From Pseudomonas sp. UBA6562 (GTDB lineage Bacteria; Pseudomonadota; Gammaproteobacteria; Pseudomonadales; Pseudomonadaceae), in contig NZ_DJJS01000006.1 in assembly GCF_002434265.1 (NCBI RefSeq), positions 62,001 to 126,000 on the forward strand: DNA of 64,000 nt, in the 5' to 3' direction. The position numbers were made by a program, and so were the translations under genes. Positions 40,986-63,812 of this stretch are shown piece after piece; positions within the stretch are counted from its first letter, which is position 1, and every line of letters starts with the position of its first letter. Below the pieces are notes generated by a model that was not told the DNA's origin, searched no databases, and saw only the letters and a program-made list of their open reading frames with translations.

Positions 40986-41038
40986 GCCATGCGAACGCCC
41001 ACCCTGCCCGAACCTCGACGCCTGGAGACAAGTCGCCC

Positions 41039-41494
41039 ATGACCCCTTTGAAGAAACTGCGCATCTACCTGAGCCTCGGCGCCCTGGTCGGGCTGGTCCC
41101 GGTCACCTGGTCGTTCATGGTCGGCTTGCCGTTCCTGATCATTCTGCTGTTCAGCGCGCCGGGGATAGCCATTCCCATCGTGATCATCTCGGCCTACGGC
41201 CTGCGCGGTTGCTGGAAAGCGTTCGCCGAAGCCATGGCCGAAAAACCGGCGCCGCACGCCGACCCTCGTGTGGTCACCGCTGTGGTCGTCGCACTGATCT
41301 GGGGCTTGATCCTCAACAGCGGCGTACTGGCCATGATTTTGTCCGATGGCTCGCTGGGCTGGGTGGAAACGGCCATCCTGATCTTCCCCATGCCCGGCAT
41401 CACGGGGCTGGTCATGCTCAAGGTGGCGCGGCGTCGAGCGCGGCGGCAGGCCGGCGAGGCTTCGACGGCACACGAAGCTCTGCGCGATGCATGA
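41039..41494 (+). CDS. Small membrane protein, unknown
   Basis: The 151-aa product starts MTPLKKLRIYLSLGALVGLVPVTW and contains about four hydrophobic helices (GALVGLVPVTWSFMVGLPFLIILLFSA; IAIPIVIISAYGL; VVTAVVVALIWGLILNSGVLAMIL; TAILIFPMPGITGLVML), ending in an Arg-rich tail. GGAG lies about 12 nt before the ATG. It follows the 331-aa membrane-anchored protein by 53 nt, so they may be functionally linked. No family recognised. Confidence 0.65.
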   Translation: MTPLKKLRIYLSLGALVGLVPVTWSFMVGLPFLIILLFSAPGIAIPIVIISAYGLRGCWKAFAEAMAEKPAPHADPRVVTAVVVALIWGLILNSGVLAMILSDGSLGWVETAILIFPMPGITGLVMLKVARRRARRQAGEASTAHEALRDA

Positions 41495-41593
41495 GCGGAA
41501 GAAGTTCTGCCGCCTATCGCAAAAACCGGAACGTCGTTCGCTACGGCACAGTCATCCGTCACGCCATCGATCACCTCGTCCCCGGAGCCCGCC

Positions 41594-42067
41594 ATGACCA
41601 CCGACAGCCGCCCACCCCTGCCCCCCTTTACCTTGGAGACGGCCGTGCAAAAAGTCCGCCTCGCCGAAGACGGCTGGAATTCCCGCGACCCGGAAAAGGT
41701 ATCCCTGGCCTACACCCCCGACACCCAATGGCGCAACCGCGTCGAGTTCGTCAGCAACCGCGAAGAAGCCAAAGCCTTCCTCACCCGCAAGTGGCGCAAG
41801 GAGCTCGACTACCGCCTGATCAAGGAACTCTGGGCCTTCGCCGACAACCGCATCGCCGTGCGCTACGCCTACGAATGGCATGACGACTCGGGCAACTGGT
41901 TCCGCTCCTATGGCAACGAGAATTGGGAGTTCGCCGCCAACGGTCTGATGCACCGCCGCTTCGCCTGCATCAACGACCTGCCCATCGGCGAAGCCGAACG
42001 CAAGTTCCGCTGGCCGCTGGGGCGTCGTCCGGACGACCACCCGGGGTTGTCGGAACTCGGGCTTTGA
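41594..42067 (+). CDS. DUF1348 family (NTF2-like) protein
   Basis: The 157-aa protein is a near-complete DUF1348 domain: KVRLAEDGWNSRDPEKVSLAYTPDTQWRNRVEF, AFLTRKWRKELDYRLIKELWAF, RIAVRYAYEWHDDSGNWFRSYGNENWEF. Members have the cone-shaped SnoaL/NTF2 fold; function not established. GGAG is 8 nt before ATG 41594. Apparently monocistronic. Confidence 0.9.
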   Translation: MTTDSRPPLPPFTLETAVQKVRLAEDGWNSRDPEKVSLAYTPDTQWRNRVEFVSNREEAKAFLTRKWRKELDYRLIKELWAFADNRIAVRYAYEWHDDSGNWFRSYGNENWEFAANGLMHRRFACINDLPIGEAERKFRWPLGRRPDDHPGLSELGL

Positions 42068-42124
42068 CTCCGCTTCGGCGTACCGCGTAGCGGCCAAGGC
42101 CCTGTCAGCGCCAAGGCGGGTCTT

Positions 42125-42271
42125 GGCAGCATTGCGCCAATGCCTGCCACAGGCCAGCCTCGGCAACACTGCGCCAATACCCGTTGCAGGCCAGCCCCGG
42201 CAGCGCTGCGCCAATATCCGTCATAGGCCAGCCCCGGCAGCACTGCGCCAACACCCGTCATAGACCAGCCC
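42125..42271. repeat. 37-bp tandem repeat, four copies
   Basis: Unit GGCAGCACTGCGCCAATACC-CGTCATAGGCCAGCCCC, four imperfect copies back to back (the last is 36 bp). It lies between the DUF1348 gene and the PvdS box of the PvdO-like gene. Confidence 0.9.
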
Positions 42272-42334
42272 ATCAACCCTCTGCGTCGCCTACCGCCGCT
42301 CGAGAGCGAAACGCCCAGCGCCCCACCTGCCCGT

Positions 42335-42358
42335 TAAATCCCCCCGCTGTCCACTCGT
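42335..42358 (+). promoter_or_regulatory. PvdS iron-starvation box upstream of the PvdO-like gene
   Basis: TAAAT (42335-42339), followed by CCC, then exactly 16 nt to CGT (42356-42358): the iron-starvation promoter pattern recognised by the sigma factor PvdS. It lies 101 nt before the start codon. Confidence 0.85.
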
Positions 42359-42459
42359 CCTCCCAGACAACGCTAATGCCACAGGCGTCATCGCAGCCAG
42401 CTGAAGCCAGCCGCTGCCGCGCCGCCCATCGCCTCCACGTTCCGGGAACCCCTCGCGCC

Positions 42460-43356
42460 ATGACCCAGCCCCTCTGCACCGCCTTCTCCCGCGTCGCCCT
42501 CGGCGCGTTGCTCTGCGTCCTAGCGCCCTGGTCGCAGGCAGCGCCCGCCAAAGCCGGCGAGGTGTTCACCGACTGCAAGCCCGGCTGCCCGGACATGGTC
42601 GTGCTGCCGGCCGGCAGCTTCACCATGGGCACGCCCGACGGCGAACAGGGCCGTGAAGACGACGAAGGCCCGCTGCACCAGGTGACCTTCGCCAAGCCCT
42701 TCGCCGTCAGCCGCTTCCAGGTGCTCAACGGCCAATGGCAGGCCTACCTCGCCGACACGGGCTACACGATGCCCAGCGGCGACGACCGCCCCGGCCGCGA
42801 GTGCATCGCCGGGGTGCCGCGCTACAGCGAAACCAAGGAATACAAAAGCCACGACGCCGCCCGCTACCCGGCCGTGTGCATGGACTACCGCGAAGCCGAG
42901 GCCTACGCCGTCTGGCTGTCGAAGAAGACCGGCCAGCACTACCGCCTGCTCAGCGAAGCCGAACGCGAATACGCCGCACGCGCCGGCAGCACCGGCCCGC
43001 AGCCGTTCCCGCGCGACCCGGGCAAGCCCTACAGCATCGCCCAGCACGCCAACACCTACGGCCCCGAAGACGGCTTCAGCTACATCGCCCCGGCCGGCAG
43101 CTACGCACCGAATGCCTTCGGTATCTACGACGCCCACGGCAACGTCTACGAATGGACCGCCGACTGCCAGAACGACACCTACGAAGGCGCCCCGAGCGAC
43201 GGCAGCGCCTGGACGGCGGGCGACTGCGTGGTGCGCATGATCCGCGGCAACGACTGGACCGAAGCGCCGATCTTCTCGCGCTCGGGCAACCGCAACTACC
43301 GCCATACCGAGCGGCGTGGGGACTGGTTGGGTTTCCGCGTGGCCCGCGAGCTGTAA
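42460..43356 (+). CDS. pvdO: PvdO-like periplasmic formylglycine-generating-enzyme family protein (pyoverdine maturation)
   Basis: The 298-aa product has a Sec signal peptide (about 1-28, ending APWSQA) and an FGE/SUMF1 domain. Visible segments are MVVLPAGSFTMGTPDGEQGREDDEGPLHQVTF, PVSRFQV-like, YRLLSEAEREYAARAGS, GNVYEWTADC, IRGNDWTEAPIFSRSGNRN and GDWLGFRVAREL. In Pseudomonas PvdO is the periplasmic FGE homologue that finishes the pyoverdine chromophore by oxidising dihydropyoverdine. The PvdS box upstream and the NRPS genes downstream support that role. ATG 42460 is the first start giving a proper signal peptide. Confidence 0.82.
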   Translation: MTQPLCTAFSRVALGALLCVLAPWSQAAPAKAGEVFTDCKPGCPDMVVLPAGSFTMGTPDGEQGREDDEGPLHQVTFAKPFAVSRFQVLNGQWQAYLADTGYTMPSGDDRPGRECIAGVPRYSETKEYKSHDAARYPAVCMDYREAEAYAVWLSKKTGQHYRLLSEAEREYAARAGSTGPQPFPRDPGKPYSIAQHANTYGPEDGFSYIAPAGSYAPNAFGIYDAHGNVYEWTADCQNDTYEGAPSDGSAWTAGDCVVRMIRGNDWTEAPIFSRSGNRNYRHTERRGDWLGFRVAREL

Positions 43357-43407
43357 GCACGGCCAAGTCGGCGCTCCGACAGCTATAAATGCGCGCTGCC
43401 TGAATCA

Positions 43408-43578
43408 GGCCGGCGATGCCGGCCATCGCGGCTGATCGGAGCGCCGAACCGGCCGCTCCCACACAGTGGGTTTTATCCGGAAACCTAGTGGCCTGCGGGA
43501 GTGCCCTAAAGGAGCGGCCGGTTCGGCGCTCCGATGTGTGGGAGCGGCTTTAGCCGCGATGGACGGCGAAGCCGGCCC
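43408..43578. repeat. Paired inverted REP-like elements
   Basis: GGAGCGCCGAACCGGCCGCT (from 43437) is repeated inverted from 43511. Outer GGCCGGCGATGCCGGCC (43408) and GGAGCGGCTTTAGCCGCGAT (from 43541) complete a symmetrical REP doublet. It occupies most of the pvdO-NRPS gap, which otherwise holds only the PvdS box. Confidence 0.8.
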
Positions 43579-43652
43579 GAAGGCTGCGCCCCCATCCATC
43601 AGCCATGCACGCCGTCCGAGCCTGACCGGCCATCCAGGTCGCCCCCCGCCTA

Positions 43653-43676
43653 TAAATACCCCCGCCCGTCCTTCGT
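43653..43676 (+). promoter_or_regulatory. PvdS iron-starvation box upstream of the first NRPS gene
   Basis: TAAAT (43653-43657) and CGT (43674-43676) are separated by exactly 16 nt, 46 nt before the NRPS start codon, the geometry of PvdS-dependent pyoverdine promoters. Confidence 0.85.
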
Positions 43677-43721
43677 CTTCCTCGGTACTGCCCAATTCCT
43701 CTGCCGACGGCGACGAACCCG

Positions 43722-46700
43722 ATGACCACTGCACAGCTTCCCCCTTCCGACGACGACTTGCTGGCCCTTCTGCTGGCCGACGAACAAGGCCCTGCGCCGG
43801 TCATCGCGGCGGTGGCCGGGCAGGCGCCGCAAGCGGTGTCGTTCGCCCAGCAGCGTCTCTGGTTCCTCCAGCAGTTCGCCCCGCAAAGCTCGGCCTACAA
43901 CCTGCCGCGCGCCTTGCAGCTCGACGGCGCGCTGGACGCCGAGCGGCTGCAAGCGGCCTTGCAGCAGGTGATCGAACGCCACGACATCCTGCGCACGCGC
44001 TTCGTCGAAGTCGACGGCCAGCCGCAGCAGGTGGTCGACCCGCACGCGCGCCTGCACCTGCAGCGCCAGGACCTGCGCGACCTCGACGATGAAACCCGGC
44101 AAGCGCGCCTGCACCGGTGCCTGATCGACGAAGCCGGCACGCCCTTCGACCTGGGCCAGGCGCCGCTGATCCGCGCCACCCTGATCGCCCTGCCGGCGCA
44201 GCGCCACGTGCTGCTGCTGAACATGCACCACATCGTCTCCGACGCCTGGTCCAATCCGATCCTCATGCAGGACCTGGCCCGCGCCTACCAGGGCCAGGCC
44301 CTGCAACGCCCGACCATCCAGTACGCCGACTACGCCCGCTGGCAGCGCGAGGATTATCCCCGCAGCGCTGCCCACGACCAGGCCGCCGCCTATTGGCAAA
44401 GCTACCTGGGCGACAGCCTGGAGCCGCTGCACCTGCCCACCGACCACCCGCGCGACGACAGCCGCGCGCCCCTGGCCGCCACCCACCGTCTGCACCTGGC
44501 GCCTGCCCAGGTCGAGCGCCTCAACGCCTTCTGCCAGGCCCAGGGCCTGACGCCCTTCGGCGTGCTGCTCGGCGCCTGGCAACTGCTGCTGGGCCGCCAC
44601 GCCGGGCAGAGCGACTTCACCGTCGGCGTGCCCAACGCCAGCCGCAACCAGGCGCAGACCCAAGGGCTGGTCGGCTACTTCGTCAGCAGCCAGATCTTCC
44701 GCGCGCGCCTGGACCCGAGCCAGCCCGCGCTGGACTTCCTGCACGGCCTGCGCCGCCACGCCTTGGCCACCCTGGAATACGCCGACCACCCGGTGGAGCT
44801 GATCCTCGAACAGCTGCACCTGCAACGCAGCACCCAGGCCAACCCGCTGTTCCAGACTCTGTTCAACTGGCGCGTGGCCGGTGCCGACAACGGCCCCTTG
44901 CGCTTCGCCGACCTGGCCTTGGACTTCCTGCCACTGGGCCAGCAAGAGGCCAAGTTCGACCTGTCGCTGGACGTCGCCTACAGCGCCCGCAGCGTCGAAG
45001 CCTGCCTGGAATACGACGCCACGCTGTTCACGCCCGCGCGCATCGCCACACTGGCCGGCCATTGGTCGAACCTGCTCGACGCCCTGCTGCGCGATCCGCA
45101 GCACACGCTGGGCGAGCTGGACATGCTCGACGCCGCGCAACGCGATGCCATGTGCGCCGCCGCCCAAGGCCCGCAGCACGACCACAGCGCCCTGCCCGCC
45201 GTGCACCTGCAAGTGGCCGCCCAGGCCGCACTGACCCCCGAACGCACTGCCGTGCGCTGCGCGGGCGCTACCCTCAGCTATGCCGACCTGGAGCGCCGCG
45301 CCAACCAGCTGGCGCACCGTCTGATCGCCGCGGGCGTCGGCCCCGAAGTGCGCGTGGGCGTGGCCCTGGAACGCAGCGTCGAACTGGTGGTGGGCCTGCT
45401 GGCGATCCTCAAGGCCGGTGGCGCCTACCTGCCGCTGGACCCAAGCTACCCCCGCGAGCGCCTCGACTACATGCTGCGCGACAGCGGCGTGGCCCTGGTG
45501 CTGCTGCAACCCGAGCAAGCCGCCGACTTCCCGCTGCCCGAGGGCGTCCAGGCGGTGGCCGTGGCCGACCTCGGCACCTACAGCGCCCAGGCGCCACAAC
45601 GGCCCGTCGACCCCGAGCACCTGGCCTACCTCATCTACACCTCCGGCTCCACCGGCCAGCCCAAGGGCGTGCAGGTGCGCCACGGCGGGCTGAGCAACCA
45701 CATGGCCTGGATGCAGGGCGCCCTGCAACTGCAGGCCGACGACCGCGTGCTGCAAAAGACCGCCTTCAGCTTCGACGCCTCGGTGTGGGAGTTCTGGTTG
45801 CCGCTGCAACAGGGCGCCGAACTGGTACTGGCCAGCCCCGCCCTGGGCCAGGACCTGTCGCTGCTTTGGCAGGAGGTGCAGGTCGAAGGCATCAGCGTGT
45901 TGCAGATGGCGCCTTCGCTGCTGCAAGCCCTGCTGCCCCAGGCCGAGCCCGCACAACTGGCCGGCCTGCGCCTGTTGCTGCTGGGCGGCGAAGCCCTGGG
46001 CGCGGAGCTGGTGGCGCAGATCCGCGCGCGCTTCGACGGCCAGGTGGTCAACCTGTACGGCCCCACCGAGGCCACCATCGACAGTTGCCACCAAGCGATC
46101 GAACGCGCCATCGACGGCGCCATCGCCCCCATCGGCCGCCCTATCGACAACGCCCAGGCCTGGGTGCTCGACGGCCAGTTGCAGCCCTGCCCGCTTGGCA
46201 CACCAGGCGAGCTGTACCTGGGCGGCGCCGGCCTCGCCCGTGGCTACCACCAGCGTCCGGCGCTGACCGCCGAGCGCTTCGTGCCCGACCCCTTCGGCGC
46301 GCCCGGACAACGCCTGTACCGCACCGGCGACCTGACTCGCTGCCGCCCCGATGCGAGCCTGGACTACCTGAGCCGCATCGACCACCAGGTGAAGGTCCGC
46401 GGCCTGCGCATCGAGCTGGGCGAAATCGAAAGCCACCTGCTGCGCCAGCCCGGCATCGCCGAAGCGGCGGTGCTCGCCCAGCCCGGCGCCCACGGCATGC
46501 AACTGGTGGCGTACCTGGCGCCGACCCAAGCCCAGTCGGCCCAAGCCCTGCGCCAAGCGCTGCAACAGGTGCTGCCCGACTACATGGTCCCGGCCCACTA
46601 CCTGTTCCTCGACGCCCTGCCGCTGACCCGCAACGGCAAGCTCGACCGCCAGGCCCTGCCCGCCCTCGACAGCCAAGGCAGCCCGCGCGGCTACCTGGCG

Positions 46701-49700
46701 CCGCGCAGCGAGCTGGAACAGCGCATCGCCGCCCTCTGGCAGGCCTCGCTGAACCGCGAGCAGATCGGCATCGACGAGAACTTCTTCGAGCTGGGCGGCG
46801 ATTCGATCCTGTCGATCCAGGTGGTCAGCCGCGCACGCCAGGCCGGCATCCACTTCACCCCCAAGGACCTGTTCAAGCAACAGACCATCCAGGCCCTGGC
46901 CCAGGTGGCCAGCATCGCCACCGACCGCCAGGCGCTCGACCAAGGGCCGGTCACGGGCGTAGCGCCCTTGCTGCCGATCCAGCAGGCGTTCTTCGCCAGT
47001 GCCTTGCGCGAGCGGGCGCAGTGGAACCAATCGGTGATGCTCGAGCCCGGCGCGGCGCTGGACCCCGCCCTGCTCGCCCAGGCACTGGATGTTTTGGTGG
47101 CGCACCATGACGCCCTGCGCCTGCGCTTCACCCAAGGCGCCGACGGCTGGCAAGCGCATCACGCCGCCATCGCCGCCGACGCCAACCTGTTGTGGCAGGC
47201 CGAAGTGGCCGACGACGCCGCGCAATTGGCGCTCGCCAACGACGCCCAGCGCAGCCTCGACCTGGCCCACGGGCCGCTGCTGCGCGCCGTGCTCATGACC
47301 CGCGCAGACGGCGGCCAGCGCCTGCTGTTGGTGATCCACCACCTGGTGGTCGACGGCGTGTCGTGGCGCATCCTGTTCGACGACCTGCAACAGGTGTACG
47401 ACCAGTTGCAAGCCAACCAGACGCCACGGCCAATGGCCAAGACCAGCGCCTTCAAGGCATGGGGCGAGCGTCTGCGCCAGCACGCCCAGCGCCCGGCCGC
47501 CGAGGCGGAGCTGGCTTACTGGCATAGCCAATTGGACGGCCTCGTCGCCGACCTGCCCGGCGCCAAGGCCGACACCCCACTGCTGGCCCGCGATGCGCGC
47601 ACGGTGGGCACGCAACTGAGCCAGGCGCACACTCGCCAGCTGCTGCAAGTGGCCCCCGCCGCCTACCGCACGCGCATCAACGACCTGCTGCTGACCGCCC
47701 TGGCCCGCGCCGTACAGCGCTGGAGCGGCCTGCCCGAGGTGCTGGTGCAGCTCGAAGGCCATGGCCGCGAGGCGCTGTTCGACGACCTCGACCTGACCCG
47801 CACGATCGGCTGGTTCACCAGCCTGTTCCCGATGCGCCTGTCGCCCCAGGCGGACCTCGCTGCCTCGATCAAGACCATCAAGGAACAACTGCGCGGCGTG
47901 CCGGACAACGGCCTGGGCTACGGCGCGTTGCGCTATCTGGGCAGCGCCGAGGCGCAAGCCAGCCTGGCCGCATTGCCGACGCCGCGCATCACCTTCAACT
48001 ACCTGGGCCAGTTCGACGGCAGCTTCGGCGGCGAGACTGCCGCGCTGTTCGCCCCCTGCGCGGACCCGGTCGGCGACGAGAAACACGCCAGTGCCCCGCT
48101 GGGCAACTGGCTGACGGTCAACGGCCAGGTCTTCGACGGCCGCCTGAACCTGGCATGGACCTTCAGCCAAGCAATGTTCGAACCCGCGCACATCGAGGCC
48201 CTGGCGCAGCTGTGCCAGACCGAACTGCACGCCGTGATCGCCCATTGCGCCGACGGTGAGCACCATGGCGTGACGCCGTCGGACTTCCCCCTCGCCCCGC
48301 TCAGCCAGGCGCAGCTCGACGCGCTGCCGATGCCGGCGCGCAACATCGACGACATCTTCCCGCTGTCGCCCATGCAGGAAGGCCTGCTGGTGCACACCCT
48401 GCTGGAGCAGCACTCGGGCATCTACTTCATGCAGGAGTGCTACACCATTCGCGAACCGCTGGACTACGCCCTGTTCGACGCGGCCTGGCAGCAGGTGGTG
48501 CAGCGCTACGAAGCGGTGCGCGCCTCGTTCCTGTGGAACACCGGCGGCGAGCTGTTGCAGGTGATCCACCGCGACACGCAGGTCAAGGTCAAACTGCTCG
48601 ACCTCAGCGACCTGCCGCTGGAACGGGCCGAACCCCACATCCTCGAGTTGCTGCGCGAAGAGCGCGAAGCCGGCTTCGACCTGGGCCGCGAGCCGCCGAT
48701 CCGCTTCCAGCTGATCAAGCTCGCCGACCACAGCCACCGCTTCGTCATGAGCAACCACCACATCCTCATCGACGCCTGGTGCCGCTCGCTGCTGATGGCC
48801 GACTTCTTCGAGCTGTACCACGCCGCCCGCGAACGGCGCCCCAGCCAGTTGCGCACGCCGTACCGCTTCCGGCACTTCATCGAATGGCTGCAAGCCCAGG
48901 ACCCACAGGCCGCCGAAGCCTTCTGGCGTGAACAACTGGCCGGCCTCGAGCAGACCACGCCGCTGCCCACCGACCGCCCCCAGGTCAGCGGCGCGGCGCA
49001 CTCGCGCATCGACGACAACTACACCTGGCTCGGCAGCGAGCACAGCGCACGCCTGCTGGACGCCGCCAACCGCCACCGGCTGACGCTCAACACCTTCGTC
49101 CAGGCGGCCTGGGCGCTGACCCTGCACCACTACAGCCGCACCCAGGACATCGTCTTCGGCGTGACCGTGTCCGGGCGCCCGGCGCACATTCCCGAGATGC
49201 AGGACACCGTCGGCCTGTTCATCAACAGCGTGCCGCTGCGCGTACAGGTGCCGACCCCCGAGCAGTCCGTATCCACCCTGGACTGGCTGCACGGCATCCT
49301 CGACAGCAACGTGTCGCTGCGCGAGTACGACTACCTGCCGCTGGTGCGCATCCAGGCCTGCAGCGAACTGCCCACGGGCCAGGCGCTGTTCGACAGCCTG
49401 TTCGTGTTCGAGAACGCGCCGCTCGACGCCTCGGTGGGCAGCGACGCGCGGGACATGGGCGTGGTGTCGGAGTCGTCGCGCACCCATACCAACTACCCCA
49501 TCACCGTGGTGGTCTACCCCGGCGAACAGCTGGGCCTGCACCTGTCCTACGACACCCGCTACTTCGACCGCGCCACCATGGACACCCTGTTGGCGCAGTT
49601 CCAGGCCTACCTGGAGCGCCTGCCCGAACAACTGCAACGACCGCTGCGCGAGGTCACTCGCCCAGCGCCGAGCGACCCGCACGCCTTCGCCCTGCGACAC

Positions 49701-51568
49701 AACCACAGCGGCGCCGAGCATGCCCTCGAGCGCTCCTTCGTCGAGTTGTTCGAAGCCCAGGTCGAGCGCCGTGGCGACGCCATCGCCGCTGCCTGCGACG
49801 AACGGCAGTGGAGCTACCGCGAACTCGACCGCCAGGCCAACCGCGTCGGCCAGGCCCTGCTCGCCCAGGGCGTCGGCCAGGACCAGGCGGTGGCACTGCT
49901 GGCCGACCGCAACCTGGAATTGCTGGCGAGCATCGTCGGCGCCTTCAAGGCCGGCGCCGGCTACCTGCCGCTCGACCCGAGCCACCCCGACGAGCGCCTG
50001 GCCGACATCCTCGCCCGCAGCCGAGCCCCGGCCCTGCTCTGCACCGTCCGGCAAAAGACCCGCGCCGAGCAGTTGCTGGCAGGCGTCGCCCACCCGGTGC
50101 GCCTGCTGGTCTGGGAGGAACTCGAAGCCCTCGGCGCCGGCGACGCCCGCCCGGGCGTGTACAGCGCGCCCAACAGCCTGGCCTACGTGATCTTCACCTC
50201 CGGCTCCACCGGCCAACCCAAGGGCGTGATGGTCGAGCAGGCCGGCATGCTCAACAACCAGCTGAGCAAGCTGCCGTACCTGCAACTGGACGAGCGCGAC
50301 GTCATCGCCCAGACCGCCTCGCAGTCGTTCGATATTTCCGTGTGGCAGTTCCTCACTGCGCTGCTGTGCGGCGCCCAGGTGCGCATCTTCCCCGATGCCG
50401 TGTCGCGCCACCCCAGCGAACTGCTGCGCCAGGTGCGCGAGCGCGGCGTCAGTGTGCTGGAAATCGTCCCGGCACTGATCCAGGCCCTGCTCGAAGAGCG
50501 GCAGGCCGAGCTGCCCGCGCTGCGCTGGCTGCTGCCGACCGGCGAAGCGCTGCCGGCCGAAACCGCCGCCGCCTGGTTGCAGCGCTACCCGCGCATTGCG
50601 CTGGTCAACGCCTATGGTCCGGCCGAGTGCTCGGACGACGTGGCCTTCTTCCGCATCGACGCGGCCAGCACCACGCGCACCCACATCCCCATCGGCTACC
50701 CCACCGACAACAACCGCCTGTACCTGCTCGACGCCTACCTCGACCCAGTGCCCGACGGCGCAGTGGGCGAGCTGTGCGTGGCCGGCGTCGGCGTGGGCCG
50801 CGGCTACTGCGCCGACGCGGCCAAGACCGTGGCGGTGTTCGTGCCCAACCCCTTCGCCCTGCAAGCGGGCGAGCGCCTGTACAAGACCGGCGACCTGGCG
50901 CGTCGGCGCAAAGAGGACGGTGCACTGGAGTACCTGGGCCGTGTCGACCAGCAGGTCAAGGTCAACGGCTACCGCATCGAACTGGGCGAGATCGAAGCGC
51001 AGATCGGCCAGTTCGACGGCATCCGCGAAGCGGCGGTGATCGTCGCCGAGCACGCCCTGGGCAAACGCCTGGTGGCCTTCCTCACCCTCGATGCGCCGGA
51101 GGCCGCCGGCCCTGGCGCGCTGGACGCGCTGCGCGACTTCCTCAAGGCCCGCCTGCCGACCTACATGGTCCCGGCTTTGTACCAAGTGCTCGAACAGATG
51201 CCGCGCAACGCCAACGGCAAGCTCGACCGCAAGGCCCTGGCGCGCCTGGACGTCGGCGGCCCGGAGCAGTGCTTCCGCTCCCCGACCGGCGCCCTCGAGC
51301 GAGCCTTGGCGGCCATCTGGCAGAGCGTATTGAAAACCGAACGCATAGGCCTGGACGACAACTTCTTCGCCTTGGGCGGCAACTCCCTGCTGGCCACCCA
51401 GGTGACCTCGCGGGTGCAGCTGGAACTGGCCATCGAGGCGCCGCTGGCGGCGCTGTTCGAAAGCGCCAGCCTGGAAGACTTCGCCCGCCGCCTGCCGGCG
51501 CCCGCCGCCGCCACCACCGAAACCGAACTGAACGACCTGTTCGACCTGCTCGATGAGCTGGAGACCCA

Positions 51569-51572
<4 letters not shown>
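43722..51572 (+). CDS. Two-module nonribosomal peptide synthetase (C-A-T-E-C-A-T), pyoverdine side chain
   Basis: The 2616-aa NRPS is read as: condensation domain C1 (about 35-470; HHIVSDAW near 169), adenylation A1 (490-980; YTSGSTGQPKG near 640), carrier T1 (LGGDSI, Ser1028), epimerase E (1075-1510; HHLVVDGVSW near 1206), C2 (1539-1990; HHILIDAW near 1679), A2 (2005-2505), T2 (LGGNSL, Ser2555), no thioesterase. Pocket residues read by eye against GrsA: A1 DAWQLGLIDK (close to the Gln code; D-Gln after epimerisation), A2 DIWELTADDK (Dab code). C1 is of the LCL type, so a chain from another synthetase (PvdL) is extended. The stop overlaps the next NRPS start. A PvdS box lies upstream. Confidence 0.93.
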
Positions 51573-63406
<11,834 letters not shown>

Positions 63407-63589
63407 CGGCAAGGGCTGGGGGTGGGGCTGCGTTGCGGTCCTGCCACGGCCGATGCGGTATGCCGGTTCTACGCGCTGGCGGCTGTAACCGCTGCTTCGC
63501 CTATGGGATCCAGGCTACCGGGGTCTAGCCCACAGGGCGTGTCCCGCGCGGCCCGACCTGCGCGGCCCGACCAATACCCGCAAAGCGCA

Positions 63590-63770
63590 ACGCAGGCTGC
63601 CGGCTCATGCCGGCGCTCAGGGGAATGTTGTCTGGGAGGGGTGCGGTCAAGGTGACGCGGCTTTGCGCCCATGCAGGCGTTCGGAAGAGTGTTTGTCGGG
63701 AGGGACTGCGCCCGAGGTGACGCGGCTTTGCGCTCATGCCGGCGCTTGGAAGACTGTTTGTCGGGAGAGA
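63590..63770. repeat. 65-bp tandem repeat, about 2.7 copies
   Basis: GGTGACGCGGCTTTGCGC and the following sequence recur at 63651 and 63716, with a partial earlier copy; each unit contains a TTTGTCGGGAG segment. It lies in the 406-bp gap between the NRPS and the receptor gene. No gene is supported in the gap. Confidence 0.8.
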
Positions 63771-63773
63771 CTG

Positions 63774-63799
63774 CCGCTCCGACCGATAGGCCGGAGCGG
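63774..63799 (-). terminator. Hairpin after the TonB-dependent receptor gene
   Basis: CCGCTCCG (63774-63781) and CGGAGCGG (63792-63799) form a perfect 8-bp stem, 13 nt after the receptor stop. No T-tract. Confidence 0.6.
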
Positions 63800-63812
63800 G
63801 CTGTGCAGGGGC

